DNA from: Paraburkholderia caffeinitolerans
GTDB taxonomy: Bacteria; Pseudomonadota; Gammaproteobacteria; Burkholderiales; Burkholderiaceae
DNA: 64,000 bases
Assembly: GCF_902859945.1 (NCBI RefSeq)
Contig: NZ_CADIKL010000009.1
Coordinates: forward strand, 177,175 to 241,174
Direction of reading: 5' to 3'
Positions 46,180 through 57,720 of this stretch are shown piece by piece. The position numbers and the translations under genes were made by a program. The number at the start of each line of letters is the position of its first letter. Position 1 is the stretch's first letter. Under the pieces are notes generated by a model. The model was not told the origin of the DNA, made no database searches, and was given only the letters and a program-made list of their open reading frames with translations.

Positions 46180-46899
46180 ATGAAACCGACTCGTCCCTTT
46201 TATCCGACGCCCCTGATCGCGATCGACGGCCCGACTGCCTCCGGCAAGGGCACGGTGGCCACGCTGGTTGCCGCGCATATGGGCTTCCACCTGCTCGACA
46301 GCGGCGCGCTGTACCGGCTCGCCGCGCTCGCGAGCATGCGTTACGCGATTGCGGCCGATGATGCCGACGGCCTTGCAAAGCTGATCGACGATCTCCACAT
46401 CACGTTCCGCGAAGGCCTCGCGCAACTCGACGGCGTTGACGTTTCGAACGAAATCCGCGCCGAGGAAGTCGGCAACCGGGCCTCCGTGATCGCCGCGCAT
46501 CCGTCCGTGCGCACCGCGCTGGTGGCCCGTCAGCGGGCGTTCCGCAAGCTCCCGGGCCTCGTCGCCGATGGCCGCGACATGGGCACGGTGATCTTCCCGG
46601 ACGCCGACCTGAAGGTGTTCTTGACGGCCAGCGTGGAGGCCCGCGCGGCTCGCCGGTATAAGCAATTGATCCAAAAAGGTTTTTCTGCTAATATGGATGA
46701 CTTGCTCCGGGATTTGCGTGAACGCGACGCGCGCGACAGCAATCGCGCGGCCGCACCGCTCAAGCCCGCAGCGGATGCGAAGCTGCTGGATACCTCGGCG
46801 CTGTCCATCGACCAGGCGGTCGAACAGGTCGTGCAGTGGTACCAGGAGTCGAGCCAGCTGCGCTCCGTGCGCCATCCCGATGGCCACGGCAAGTCGTAG
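46180..46899 (+). CDS. cmk: Cytidylate kinase
   Basis: Phosphorylates CMP and dCMP (239 residues, family about 225). The P-loop is [15 protein letters not shown] at about residues 12-26; [13 protein letters not shown], and [25 protein letters not shown] with RARRYKQL are the other family motifs. aroA-cmk-rpsA is a widely conserved order. Expression of rpsA may begin within this gene, as in E. coli. Confidence 0.95.
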   Translation: MKPTRPFYPTPLIAIDGPTASGKGTVATLVAAHMGFHLLDSGALYRLAALASMRYAIAADDADGLAKLIDDLHITFREGLAQLDGVDVSNEIRAEEVGNRASVIAAHPSVRTALVARQRAFRKLPGLVADGRDMGTVIFPDADLKVFLTASVEARAARRYKQLIQKGFSANMDDLLRDLRERDARDSNRAAAPLKPAADAKLLDTSALSIDQAVEQVVQWYQESSQLRSVRHPDGHGKS

Positions 46900-46966
46900 A
46901 AGCGAGCGCAGTCAGTAAAGAGCAGTTGTAGTGCGTAGTGGTGCCCTGCTGTGAAGCGGGGCGTTT

Positions 46967-46981
46967 GTTAAACCCTTTAAC
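46967..46981 (+). repeat. Small inverted repeat in the rpsA leader
   Basis: GTTAAA-CCC-TTTAAC is a perfect inverted repeat about 110 bases before rpsA, just after a GC hairpin-like stretch (46952-46962). It may belong to the rpsA leader that S1 autoregulates in other bacteria; role unproven. Confidence 0.4.
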
Positions 46982-47089
46982 CCCGTATGGCTTTTGCGTC
47001 CGTGCCGCGATCGTGAGCGTTCCGGCCTCAACGCCCGACCGGCCAAAACTGGCTGGCGTGCAGCGAAAACCATGCAAATCCAGATTTTT

Positions 47090-48802
47090 ATGTCCGACCT
47101 GCAAACCTCCACCCCGAATACCGAATCTTTCGCGGCTCTGTTCGAAGAGTCGCTGACCCGTCAAGACATGCGCGCCGGCGAAGTGATCTCCGCCGAAGTC
47201 GTGCGTGTTGACCACAACTTCGTGGTCGTGAACGCTGGTCTCAAATCCGAAGCCTATATTCCGCTCGAAGAGTTCCTGAACGACGCGGGTGAAGTGGAAG
47301 TGCAGGCGGGCGATTTCGTTTCCGTCGCGATCGACGCGCTGGAAAACGGCTACGGCGACACCATCCTGTCGCGCGACAAGGCGAAGCGTCTCGCTTCGTG
47401 GCTGTCGCTGGAAAAGGCCCTCGACAACAACGAACTCGTGACCGGCACGATCACGGGCAAGGTCAAGGGCGGCATGACCGTCATGGTCAACGGCATCCGC
47501 GCGTTCCTGCCGGGTTCGCTCGTCGACACGCGTCCGGTCAAGGACACGACGCCGTACGAAGGCAAGACGCTCGAATTCCGCGTCATCAAGCTCGACCGCA
47601 AGCGTAACAACGTCGTGCTGTCGCGCCGTGCAGTGATCGAAGCTACCCAAGGCGAAGAGCGCGCAAAGCTGCTCGAGACGCTGAAGGAAGGCGCGATTGT
47701 CAACGGCGTGGTCAAGAACATCACCGACTACGGCGCGTTCGTGGACCTCGGCGGCATCGACGGCCTGCTGCACATCACCGACATCGCATGGCGTCGCGTG
47801 CGTCATCCGTCGGAAGTGCTGTCGGTTGGCCAGGAAGTCACGGCCAAGATCCTCAAGTTCGACCAGGAAAAGAACCGCGTTTCGCTCGGTATCAAGCAAC
47901 TGGGCGACGATCCGTGGGAAGGCATCTCGCGCCGTTACCCGTCGGGCACGCGCCTGTTCGGCAAGGTCACGAACATCACCGACTACGGCGCGTTCGTCGA
48001 AGTCGAATCGGGCATCGAAGGCCTGGTTCACGTGTCGGAAATGGACTGGACCAACAAGAACGTTGCTCCGTCGAAGGTTGTCCAGCTGGGCGACGAAGTC
48101 GAAGTCATGGTCCTCGAGATCGACGAAGACCGCCGCCGTATCAGCCTCGGCATGAAGCAGTGCAAGGCCAACCCGTGGGATGACTTTAGCCGCAACTTCA
48201 AGAAGGGCGACAAGCTGCAAGGCGCGATCAAGTCGATCACCGACTTCGGCGTGTTCATCGGCCTGCCTGGCGGCATCGACGGTCTGGTTCACCTTTCGGA
48301 CCTGTCGTGGTCGGAAACCGGCGAAGAAGCTGTCCGCAAGTACAAGAAGGGCGACGAAGTCGAGGCCGTGGTTCTGGGCATCGACGTCGAGAAGGAGCGT
48401 ATCTCCCTCGGCATCAAGCAGCTCGAAGGCGACCCGTTCAGCAACTTCGTCGCGATCAACGACAAGGGCGCAACGGTCGACGGCGTCGTGAAGTCGGTGG
48501 ACGCGAAGGGTGCGGTCATCACGCTGACGGCGGACGTCGAAGGCTACCTGCGTGCTTCGGAAATCGCGCAAGATCGCGTGGAAGATGCTCGCAACGTGCT
48601 GAAGGAAGGCGACAAGGTCAACGCGATGATCATCAACATCGATCGCAAGTCGCGTGGCATCAACCTGTCGATCAAGGCGAAGGATTCGGCCGAGACGCAG
48701 GAAGCCCTGCGCAGCATGTCGTCGGACACGGGTTCGGCTGCCACCGGCACGACCAACCTCGGCGCGCTGCTCAAGGCCAAGCTCGACGGCCAGAACCAGT
48801 AA
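47090..48802 (+). CDS. rpsA: 30S ribosomal protein S1
   Basis: RNA-binding ribosomal protein of 570 residues that helps load mRNAs. Six S1 repeats are visible, each with GAFVD/VE.. or GVFIGL type strands and ending near V.LG(I/M)KQ. The start [21 protein letters not shown] is the Burkholderia start; an ATG at 47072 would add six residues. No Shine-Dalgarno is visible before either, as in E. coli rpsA, which relies on leader structure and is autoregulated. Confidence 0.97.
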   Translation: MSDLQTSTPNTESFAALFEESLTRQDMRAGEVISAEVVRVDHNFVVVNAGLKSEAYIPLEEFLNDAGEVEVQAGDFVSVAIDALENGYGDTILSRDKAKRLASWLSLEKALDNNELVTGTITGKVKGGMTVMVNGIRAFLPGSLVDTRPVKDTTPYEGKTLEFRVIKLDRKRNNVVLSRRAVIEATQGEERAKLLETLKEGAIVNGVVKNITDYGAFVDLGGIDGLLHITDIAWRRVRHPSEVLSVGQEVTAKILKFDQEKNRVSLGIKQLGDDPWEGISRRYPSGTRLFGKVTNITDYGAFVEVESGIEGLVHVSEMDWTNKNVAPSKVVQLGDEVEVMVLEIDEDRRRISLGMKQCKANPWDDFSRNFKKGDKLQGAIKSITDFGVFIGLPGGIDGLVHLSDLSWSETGEEAVRKYKKGDEVEAVVLGIDVEKERISLGIKQLEGDPFSNFVAINDKGATVDGVVKSVDAKGAVITLTADVEGYLRASEIAQDRVEDARNVLKEGDKVNAMIINIDRKSRGINLSIKAKDSAETQEALRSMSSDTGSAATGTTNLGALLKAKLDGQNQ

Positions 48803-48827
48803 GCCTCAAACGGGGGCAAGCTGAAGT

Positions 48828-49151
48828 ATGACCAAATCTGAATTGGTCGCGCAGCTGGCTACGCGATTTCCGCAACTTGTTCTCAAGGATGCGGATTTCG
48901 CGGTCAAGACGATGCTCGATGCGATGTCCGAGGCGCTTGCCAAGGGCCATCGCATCGAAATTCGTGGCTTTGGCAGTTTCGGCTTGAATCGCCGGCCGTC
49001 GCGCGTCGGACGCAATCCCAAGTCGGGTGAAAAGGTGCTGGTGCCTGAGAAGTTCGTGCCGCATTTCAAGCCTGGCAAGGAGTTGCGCGAGCGCGTCGAC
49101 CGTCATTCGGGCGAGCCGCTGAAGGCAGACGAGCCGGACGACGATCTGTAA
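48828..49151 (+). CDS. ihfB: Integration host factor beta subunit
   Basis: DNA-bending HU/IHF-family protein (107 residues). [52 protein letters not shown] and [14 protein letters not shown] are the family core with the intercalating Pro region. Starts 25 bases after rpsA, as usual, and is followed by a strong terminator. Confidence 0.95.
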   Translation: MTKSELVAQLATRFPQLVLKDADFAVKTMLDAMSEALAKGHRIEIRGFGSFGLNRRPSRVGRNPKSGEKVLVPEKFVPHFKPGKELRERVDRHSGEPLKADEPDDDL

Positions 49152-49219
49152 GCGCCGCAGGGTATTCGCAGCGGTTGCAGCCGTTGGCGGTCAATGCCAG
49201 ATGGCCAGTGCATGGACCG

Positions 49220-49259
49220 AAAAAAGCGCAGGGTTTTTCGAAACCCGGCGCTTTTTTTT
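49220..49259 (+). terminator. Intrinsic terminator of rpsA-ihfB
   Basis: AAAAAAGCGC, GGGTTT, TTCG, AAACCC, GCGC and T8 fold into a long stem-loop with one mismatch, 68 bases after ihfB. Confidence 0.9.
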
Positions 49260-49412
49260 CGTCCGCGTTTTTTGGGTGCGGCTTGCGGCTTTGCGCACGT
49301 GCCGGCTCGCGGGCCGTTCCATTACAATACGGGACACTTCGGCGCGGCCGGTGCTGCGGCGCAGCAGCGGGGCGGCGCCGGCGCATTCCCGCAACTGCCA
49401 AGAGAATCCTTC

Positions 49413-49706
49413 ATGAGATTTATCGCCTGGGTGATCCGTGTACTGGTGTTCGTGTTATTGCTCGTGCTCGCACTGGAGAACACGGATCCTGCGACGCTGC
49501 ACGTCCTGGCCGGCTATTCGTGGCAGGCTCCGCTGATTCTGATCGGGCTGGCGTTCTTCGTTGTGGGGCTGCTGGCCGGCCTGCTTTCGGCGTTGCCCGC
49601 GATGTTCCGGCTGCGCATGGAGAACGGGCGCCTGAAGCGCGACCTGCGTACCGCGAAGGAAGCGCCCGCAACGCCCGCGGAACCGCCGCTGCCGCCGCTT
49701 ATCTGA
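49413..49706 (+). CDS. lapA: LapA family membrane protein
   Basis: Small inner-membrane protein of 97 residues (DUF1049). Two hydrophobic helices, at about 5-23 and 36-62, are joined by a loop NTDPATLHVLAGYSW, then a charged cytosolic tail MENGRLKRDL. In E. coli LapA works with LapB to tune LpxC turnover and LPS amount. Its ATG at 49413 follows a weak AGAGAAT; lapB starts 107 bases after its stop. Confidence 0.85.
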   Translation: MRFIAWVIRVLVFVLLLVLALENTDPATLHVLAGYSWQAPLILIGLAFFVVGLLAGLLSALPAMFRLRMENGRLKRDLRTAKEAPATPAEPPLPPLI

Positions 49707-49812
49707 TTTTGAATTACCGTGCCGTGCGCCGTCGATGCCACCTAAGCGCTTTACAGGCGCCTGAGGGGCGTCCGCAGCGCGCGGCCTGATTACCGCTTTT
49801 ACCATCGCTCGC

Positions 49813-50988
49813 ATGGATCTCGATTTTTGGTGGCTGCTCGTCATTCCCGTCGCGTTTGCGCTCGGCTGGATGGCGTCGCGCTATGACCTGAAGGCGCTGC
49901 TCTCCGAAAGCGCCAATCTGCCGCGTTCGTATTTCAAGGGCCTGAATTTCCTGCTCAACGAGCAGCCCGACAAGGCCATCGACGCGTTCATCGAAGTTGC
50001 CAAGCTCGATCCGGAAACCGTCGAACTGCACTTCGCGCTCGGCAACCTGTTTCGCCGACGCGGTGAAACCGATCGAGCGATTCGCGTGCACCAGAATCTG
50101 CTGTCGCGCTCGGACCTGCCCGTGAACGAGCGTGATCACGCGCTCTATGAGCTTGGCCAGGACTTCCTGAAAGCCGGCATGCTCGATCGCGCCGAAGAGA
50201 CCTTCAGCATGCTCAAGTCGGGCGACTACGCACAGGGCGCGCAGCGTGCGCTGCTCACGATCTACGAGATCGAGAAGGACTGGAATCGCTCGATCGAGAC
50301 AGCGCGTTTGCTCGAAACCATGGGGGCGGCGCCGCTCGGCCTCGAAATCGCCCAGTTCCACTGCGAGCTTTCGCAGGAGGCGCTCCAGCGCAAGAACCCG
50401 GACGAAGCGCGGCGTCAGCTTGTGCTTGCGCTCAAAGCCAACGAGCAGAGCGTGCGCGCGACGATTCTCGGCGGCGACGTGGACGCCGCGAGCGGCGACT
50501 GGCAGGCCGCGCTCGCGCAGTGGAAGCGTGTCGAGGCCCAGAATCCCGCCTATCTGCCGCTGGTGGCCGAGAAAATCATGAAGGGCTACGAGGCGCTGGG
50601 CCGCGCGCAGGAAGGGGCGCAACTGCTTACCGAATGGGTTGACCGCTATTCCTCGAACGATCTGCTCGATGTCGCCTATAAATACGTGGCCGAGCTGAGC
50701 GGCCCCGGCGCGGCTCATACGCTCGCCCGCACGCAGATGCAGAAGTCGCCGAATCTCGCCGGCATGACGCGTCTGCTCGAAGCGCAGCAGGCTAACGCCG
50801 AAGAGCCGCGGCGCAGCGAACTCGAACTCATGAGCAAGCTGATCCAGCAGCGCACCAAGAATCTGCCGCGTTACACGTGCCAGAATTGTGGCTTCCGGGC
50901 GCGCCTTTTCTACTGGCAGTGCCCCGGCTGCAGCGGCTGGGAAACCTATGCGCCGCGCCGCGTCGAGCCCATCCCTGCATCAGGTTGA
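49813..50988 (+). CDS. lapB: Lipopolysaccharide assembly protein LapB
   Basis: Membrane-anchored TPR protein (391 residues; E. coli 389) that directs FtsH to LpxC and coordinates LPS synthesis and transport. One N-terminal helix (LDFWWLLVIPVAFALGWMA), then nine or so TPRs, then a rubredoxin-like zinc site with Cys356, Cys359, Cys370 and Cys373 (YTCQNCGF, WQCPGC). The gene is followed by LPS-precursor genes (ugd, rfaE, rfaD), a coherent envelope cluster. Confidence 0.93.
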   Translation: MDLDFWWLLVIPVAFALGWMASRYDLKALLSESANLPRSYFKGLNFLLNEQPDKAIDAFIEVAKLDPETVELHFALGNLFRRRGETDRAIRVHQNLLSRSDLPVNERDHALYELGQDFLKAGMLDRAEETFSMLKSGDYAQGAQRALLTIYEIEKDWNRSIETARLLETMGAAPLGLEIAQFHCELSQEALQRKNPDEARRQLVLALKANEQSVRATILGGDVDAASGDWQAALAQWKRVEAQNPAYLPLVAEKIMKGYEALGRAQEGAQLLTEWVDRYSSNDLLDVAYKYVAELSGPGAAHTLARTQMQKSPNLAGMTRLLEAQQANAEEPRRSELELMSKLIQQRTKNLPRYTCQNCGFRARLFYWQCPGCSGWETYAPRRVEPIPASG

Positions 50989-51043
50989 TGCGCGCATCGA
51001 CGCATAAGCAACATCCATTTCCGAATTTGTCACCGGAGCGCGT

Positions 51044-52453
<1,410 letters not shown>

Positions 52454-53526
52454 GAACGCGGCGCTCGCGCCCGAGGTCACGGTCGTGCCGCGCGAGAAGT
52501 TCGCGGCGTCGCGCGTGCTGGTGGTGGGCGACGTGATGCTCGACCGCTACTGGTTCGGCGACGTCAACCGCATTTCGCCAGAAGCGCCGGTACCGGTGGT
52601 CCATGTGCAGCGCCAGGAGGACCGCCTCGGCGGCGCGGCCAACGTGGCGCGCAACGCGGCGGCGCTCGGCGCGAGCGCGGGGCTCCTGTGCGTGGTGGGG
52701 CATGACGAGCCGGGCGAGCGCATCGTCGAGCTGCTCGGCGAGAGCCACGTGACCGCGTATCTCGAGCGCGATCCCGCGCTGCCCACCACGATCAAGCTGC
52801 GCGTGCTGTCGCGCCAGCAGCAGTTGTTGCGTGTGGACTTCGAAAAAACGCCCGCGCATGAGGCGCTGCTCGCGGGCCTCGCGCGCTTCGACGCGCTGCT
52901 GCCCTCGCACGACGTGATCCTGATGTCGGACTACGCGAAGGGCGGCCTCACGCACGTCACGCAGATGATCGCGAAGGCGCGCGCCGCTGGCAAATCCGTG
53001 CTGGTCGATCCGAAGGGCGACGACTGGGAGCGCTATCGCGGCGCGAGCATCATCACGCCGAACCGCGCGGAGTTGCGCGAGGTGGTGGGGGGCTGGAAGT
53101 CCGAAGCGGATCTGCTCGCACGCGTGACGAAGCTGCGCCAGGAGTTGCAGTTCGACGCGCTGTTGCTCACGCGCTCGGAAGAGGGTATGACGCTCTTTTC
53201 CGATGCCGGCGTGCTGCACGCGCCGGCTGTCGCACGCGAAGTGTATGATGTCTCGGGTGCTGGCGACACCGTGATCGCGACCGTCGCGGCCTCGCTGGGC
53301 GCGGGCCTCTCGCTCGTCGCGGCTGTCGCGCTCGCGAACCGCGCCGCCGGCATCGTGGTCGGCAAGCTCGGCACCGCCACCGTCGACTACGACGAACTCT
53401 TTCAATGACGTTCCGCGAGTGGCCCGCTTGCGAACAGTGAGCGCGGCCTCTCGACGGGCGCGGTGAGGCAGGGATTTCCGGAGAGTTTTCCCGGCCTCGC
53501 GTGAACCTCTTCACCGCAGAACTACC

Positions 53527-54519
53527 ATGACCCTCATTGTGACCGGCGCGGCCGGCTTCATCGGCAGCAACATCGTCAAGGCGCTGAATGAACGCGGCGA
53601 AGACCGCATCATCGCCGTCGACAATCTCACTCGCGCGGACAAGTTCAAGAATCTCGTCGACTGCGAGATCGACGACTATCTCGACAAAACCGAGTTCGTC
53701 GAGCGCTTTGCGCGCGGCGACTTCGGCAAGGTGCGCGCGGTGTTTCATGAAGGCGCCTGTTCGGACACCATGGAGACCGACGGCCGCTACATGATGGACA
53801 ACAACTTCCGCTTTAGCCGGGCGGTGCTCGACACTTGCCTCGCGCAAGGCGCGCAGTTTCTGTATGCGTCGTCGGCGGCCATCTATGGCGGCTCGAGCCG
53901 CTTTGTCGAAGACCGCGAAGTGGAAGCGCCGCTGAACGTCTATGGCTATTCGAAGTTCTTGTTCGACCAGGTGATCCGCCGCGTGCTGCCCACCGCGCAA
54001 AGCCAGATCGCGGGTTTTCGCTATTTCAACGTGTATGGGCCGCGCGAGACGCACAAGGGCCGCATGGCCTCGGTGGCGTTCCACAACTTCAATCAGTTCC
54101 GCGCCGAAGGCAAGGTGAAGCTGTTCGGCGAATACAACGGCTATGCGCAGGGCGAGCAGACGCGCGACTTCGTTTCCGTCGAAGACGTCGTGAAGGTCAA
54201 CCTGTTTTTCTTCGATCATCCCGAGAAAAGCGGCATCTTCAATCTCGGTAGCGGCCGCGCACAACCGTTCAACGACATCGCGAGCACGGTGGTCAACACG
54301 CTGCGCGTCATGGACGGCAAGAGCGCGCTCACGCTCGAAGAGCAGGTGCAGCAGGGCCTCATCGAGTACATTGCGTTCCCCGATGCGCTGCGCGGCAAGT
54401 ACCAGTGCTTCACGCAAGCCGATCTCGCGAAGCTGCGCGCAGCGGGCTACGATGCACCGTTCCTGACGGTGCAAGAGGGTGTCGATCGCTACGTGCGCTG
54501 GCTGTCCGGCCAGGTGTAA
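53527..54519 (+). CDS. rfaD: ADP-L-glycero-D-manno-heptose 6-epimerase
   Basis: NADP-dependent short-chain epimerase (330 residues) completing ADP-L-glycero-D-manno-heptose for LPS inner core. [15 protein letters not shown] is the Rossmann motif at about residues 6-20, and the catalytic pair is Tyr139-Lys143 in [18 protein letters not shown] and [11 protein letters not shown] are family-specific. Lies 118 bases after rfaE. Confidence 0.96.
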   Translation: MTLIVTGAAGFIGSNIVKALNERGEDRIIAVDNLTRADKFKNLVDCEIDDYLDKTEFVERFARGDFGKVRAVFHEGACSDTMETDGRYMMDNNFRFSRAVLDTCLAQGAQFLYASSAAIYGGSSRFVEDREVEAPLNVYGYSKFLFDQVIRRVLPTAQSQIAGFRYFNVYGPRETHKGRMASVAFHNFNQFRAEGKVKLFGEYNGYAQGEQTRDFVSVEDVVKVNLFFFDHPEKSGIFNLGSGRAQPFNDIASTVVNTLRVMDGKSALTLEEQVQQGLIEYIAFPDALRGKYQCFTQADLAKLRAAGYDAPFLTVQEGVDRYVRWLSGQV

Positions 54520-54596
54520 GCGAAGGTCGCGTCTCCCTAAACTGGACTCTCCTCGCCGGCGATGGTCGCCGGCGTCGGCACCCAAGGAGATCCAGC

Positions 54597-54968
54597 ATGA
54601 TCAAGAAATTGCTCGCCGCGGCAGCGCTCGTTGCCGCATTCGGCCAGGTGTTCGCGGCCGTGGACGTCAACACGGCCAACGAGGACGCGCTGCGCGGCAT
54701 CAAGGGCATCGGGCCCGCGCGCGCCAAGGCCATTCTCGACGAGCGTAGCGCGCATGGCCCGTTCAAGGATGCATCCGATCTCGGCAAGCGCGTGAAGGGC
54801 CTCGGTGGTCATACCGTAGAACGTTTGCAGTCCGAAGGATTGGCGGTCGGGCCTGCGAATGCGCAGGCGGTGCAAGGCGCGCAGACCGCACAGGCTGGTG
54901 CGAAGGCCGCCCCCGCGAAGACCACGACCGTGCAACCGCAAGCCGCAACGGTGGCCGTCAAGAAGTAG
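54597..54968 (+). CDS. Helix-hairpin-helix DNA-binding protein (ComEA-like)
   Basis: A 123-residue exported protein. AAGGAG precedes the ATG by six bases. MIKKLLAAAALVAAFGQVFA is a signal peptide; VDVNTANEDALRGIKGIGPARAKAILDER is the helix-hairpin-helix pair seen in ComEA, with a second hairpin at KGLGGHTVERL. The C-terminus is Ala/Gln-rich. Periplasmic DNA binding is likely; whether it takes part in competence is not known, and no com genes adjoin it. Confidence 0.85.
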   Translation: MIKKLLAAAALVAAFGQVFAAVDVNTANEDALRGIKGIGPARAKAILDERSAHGPFKDASDLGKRVKGLGGHTVERLQSEGLAVGPANAQAVQGAQTAQAGAKAAPAKTTTVQPQAATVAVKK

Positions 54969-55046
54969 TTTTTTCTCCTTTTTATTCAGGACACCTGTTT
55001 GATACTCGCGGGGTCGTCTCCTTCAGGCGTTGCTCCAGCGAGATCG

Positions 55047-55073
55047 ACCCGCGGCCCGGGCCGCGGGTTTTTT
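55047..55073 (+). terminator. Intrinsic terminator of the ComEA-like gene
   Basis: A 22-base perfect palindrome, ACCCGCGGCCC joined directly to GGGCCGCGGGT, runs into TTTTTT 79 bases after the stop. Confidence 0.85.
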
Positions 55074-55185
55074 GCGCCGTCGACATCCCTTACGCCTTCA
55101 GGGCTCCCTCAGCGCAGGAAAGCTGCGTGGTTTAGAATCGAAAAATCACCCATCACGCCAGAACGGCGCCCGACCGCCATTACTT

Positions 55186-56088
55186 ATGCCATACAAGACC
55201 ATTGAAGATACGATCGGCAATACGCCGCTCGTGCAGCTCGTCCGCGTGATCGACGACGAGATTCGCGCCCGCAACAACATCGTGCTGGCCAAGCTGGAAG
55301 GCAATAACCCGGCGGGCTCAGTGAAGGACCGGCCGGCGCTGTCGATGATTCGCAAGGCCGAAGAACGCGGCCGCATCAAGCCGGGCGACACGCTCATCGA
55401 AGCCACCAGCGGCAACACCGGCATTGCGCTGGCCATGGCCGCAGCCATTCGTGGCTACAAGATGGTGCTGATCATGCCCGAGGACCTGTCCGTCGAGCGT
55501 CGCCAGAGCATGGCCGCCTATGGCGCCGAGATCATGCTCACGCCCGTGAAGGGCGGCATGGAATATGCACGCGACCTCGCTGAGCAGATGCAACGCGATG
55601 GCAAGGGCATCATCCTCGACCAGTTCGCCAATCCCGACAATCCGCTTGCGCACTACGAGGGCACCGGCCCGGAAATCTGGCGCGAGACCGAAGGGCGCAT
55701 TACGCACTTTGTTTCGTCGATGGGCACGACGGGCACGATCATGGGTACGTCGCATTACCTCAAGGAGCAGAGCCAGGCGATCGAGATCGTCGGTGCACAG
55801 CCCGAAGAGGGGTCGCGTATTCCCGGCATCCGCAAGTGGCCGGAAGCCTACATGCCGAAGATCTTCGACCGCAGCCGCGTGGATCGTACCGAAAACGTGA
55901 GCCAGGCCGCCGCCGAAGCGATGGCGCGCCGCCTTGCCTCGGTGGAGGGCATTTTTGCGGGCATTTCGTCGGGCGGGGCGTGCGAGGTGGCCTTGCGCAT
56001 TGCGCGCCAGGTCGAGAATGCGACGATCGTGTTCATCGTCTGCGACCGTGGCGATCGCTATTTGTCGACTGGGGTGTTTCCGGCCTGA
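55186..56088 (+). CDS. cysM: Cysteine synthase B
   Basis: PLP-dependent O-acetylserine (thiol)-lyase (300 residues) that can use thiosulfate. MPYKTIEDTIGNTPLVQLVR is the canonical start at 55186. The PLP lysine is Lys47 in NPAGSVKDRPA, the phosphate loop SGNTG lies in EATSGNTGIALAM, and GTTGTIMG follows. Closer to CysM than CysK by length and by RPALSMI after the lysine. A strong terminator separates it from convergent mltB. Confidence 0.9.
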   Translation: MPYKTIEDTIGNTPLVQLVRVIDDEIRARNNIVLAKLEGNNPAGSVKDRPALSMIRKAEERGRIKPGDTLIEATSGNTGIALAMAAAIRGYKMVLIMPEDLSVERRQSMAAYGAEIMLTPVKGGMEYARDLAEQMQRDGKGIILDQFANPDNPLAHYEGTGPEIWRETEGRITHFVSSMGTTGTIMGTSHYLKEQSQAIEIVGAQPEEGSRIPGIRKWPEAYMPKIFDRSRVDRTENVSQAAAEAMARRLASVEGIFAGISSGGACEVALRIARQVENATIVFIVCDRGDRYLSTGVFPA

Positions 56089-56130
56089 TTGCCGTGGCGC
56101 GGTAAAACGCGCGAATCCGTGCCTGAATTG

Positions 56131-56172
56131 AAAACGGGCGGGTTGTCTCTCGGGAGACAACCCGCCCGTTTT
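56131..56172. terminator. Bidirectional terminator between cysM and mltB
   Basis: AAAACGGGCGGGTTGTCTC and GAGACAACCCGCCCGTTTT form a perfect 19-base stem with a TCGG loop and T-runs on both strands. Confidence 0.93.
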
Positions 56173-56193
56173 GCTATCGGCGCTTGCCGACGT

Positions 56194-57459
56194 TTACTGG
56201 CGCTGCGCCGATTGTGCGCCACCGGTCGCGAGCATCTGCGCCTTCACGCGTTGGCCCAACTGATAGACCGCGAGCGCGTAAAAGAAGCTGCGGTTATAGC
56301 GCGTGAGCACATAGAAGTTTTTCAGCCCGAGCATGTACTCGGTCGCGCGGCCCGGCGTAGGCAGGTCGATGACCGTGACCGGCGTGCTGCCCTCGGCGGC
56401 GAGGTCCACGCTCGGCTCGTTCAGGGCGAGGCCCGAGCGCATCAATTGCGCGAGCGGCATGCGCGGCTCGGGCTTGCCGTCGGCGGCGGCTTGCGCGATG
56501 CCCTGGCTGCCCGCGTCGTTTGCGATCTTCCACACCACGGGGCGGCCCGCCTCCCAGCCGTTCTGCTTCAGATAGTTGGCGACGCTGCCGATCGCATCAG
56601 CGGGGCTATTGCGCAGGTCGATATGATGATCGCCCTCGAAATCGACGGCGTATTGCACGATGCTGCTCGGCAGGAATTGAGGGATGCCGATCGCGCCCGT
56701 GTACGAGCCGAGCACCGAGCTCGGATCGATCTGCTGGTCGCGCGTCCATACGAGATAGTCTTCGAGATTCTTGCGGAACGTCGCCATGCGATCGGTGCGA
56801 TTGGGCGTATCCGGATAATCGAAGGCGAGCGTGGTGAGCGCATCGAGCACGCGGAAGTTGCCCATGTAGCGCCCGTAGATCGTTTCCACGCCGATGATGC
56901 CGACGATCACCTCGGGCGGCACGCCGAACTGGTCGGCCGCGCGCTGCAGCGTGGCCTGGTTCTCGCGCCAGAAGCGCACGCCCGCGTTGATGCGCACCGT
57001 GTCGAGGAAACGCGCCTGGTAGGCACGCCAGTTCTTCGCGCTCGGCGTGGGCGAGGGCGTGACGAGCTTCACCGCCGTGGCCGAATAGCTCACGGTCGAG
57101 AAGAGCGCGTGCAGCGCGTTGGAGTTGAAGTCGTAGCGCGCGACCATGTCGTTAATGAATGTGTCGACATTGGCATTGTTCGCATAGCGCTGCGGGACGA
57201 TTTCCTCTTCGAACGTCTGGCCGTTTTGCGTGGTGCCTTGCTGCGGCGTCTGGACGGGCGCGGGGGGCTTCTGGTTCGCGCCGGGCGTAGCCTGTCCCAT
57301 GGATTGCGCCGGTTGCGCTGCTTTCGCGGGTTTCGTCGATTGCGCCTGCTCGGCGCATGCCGACAGTGCCGCCACGGCGCAAAGCGCGACGGCGAAAGAC
57401 TTGAAGCGCGGTTGGCTGAGGGCGGATGAAGCGGACGGGTGCGCGGGCTTTTGCGTCAT
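56194..57459 (-). CDS. mltB: Lytic murein transglycosylase B
   Basis: Outer-membrane lipoprotein that cleaves peptidoglycan glycan strands (421 residues). The signal ends in the lipobox ALSAC (Cys35). A Pro/Gln linker precedes the transglycosylase domain from about 85, with the catalytic Glu192 in GVETIYGRYMG, and YTGAIGIPQFLPSSI and DLRNSPADAIGSVANYL. This matches the MltB (GH103) family. Convergent with cysM. Confidence 0.92.
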   Translation of the reverse strand: MTQKPAHPSASSALSQPRFKSFAVALCAVAALSACAEQAQSTKPAKAAQPAQSMGQATPGANQKPPAPVQTPQQGTTQNGQTFEEEIVPQRYANNANVDTFINDMVARYDFNSNALHALFSTVSYSATAVKLVTPSPTPSAKNWRAYQARFLDTVRINAGVRFWRENQATLQRAADQFGVPPEVIVGIIGVETIYGRYMGNFRVLDALTTLAFDYPDTPNRTDRMATFRKNLEDYLVWTRDQQIDPSSVLGSYTGAIGIPQFLPSSIVQYAVDFEGDHHIDLRNSPADAIGSVANYLKQNGWEAGRPVVWKIANDAGSQGIAQAAADGKPEPRMPLAQLMRSGLALNEPSVDLAAEGSTPVTVIDLPTPGRATEYMLGLKNFYVLTRYNRSFFYALAVYQLGQRVKAQMLATGGAQSAQRQ

Positions 57460-57720
57460 GGCAGGCGGGCGGATTTGAGCGAGAGGACGTGACCCGGCGC
57501 AGTATACCCGAGCCCTTGGAGCTGAAAGCGCCTGGATGTGCGCCGGTGCGGGCTCGCGGGTGATGTGCGGGGGCGCTGTGGTAACGTGGCAACTGTTCGC
57601 GCTCGAACGCGGCCCGTGCGATGGTTAAACGCCTGCACGGCAAACCCGACGAAAGACCTGATGGAGACCCGCAGCGTGCCCGAGTGCCGACTCGAGCGCA
57701 CGGTGCGGCCAGCACGAGAC

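Noticed and set aside
54999..55205. 68-codon ORF between the ComEA-like gene and cysM
   Set aside because: It crosses the terminator at 55047-55073 and overlaps the cysM start.
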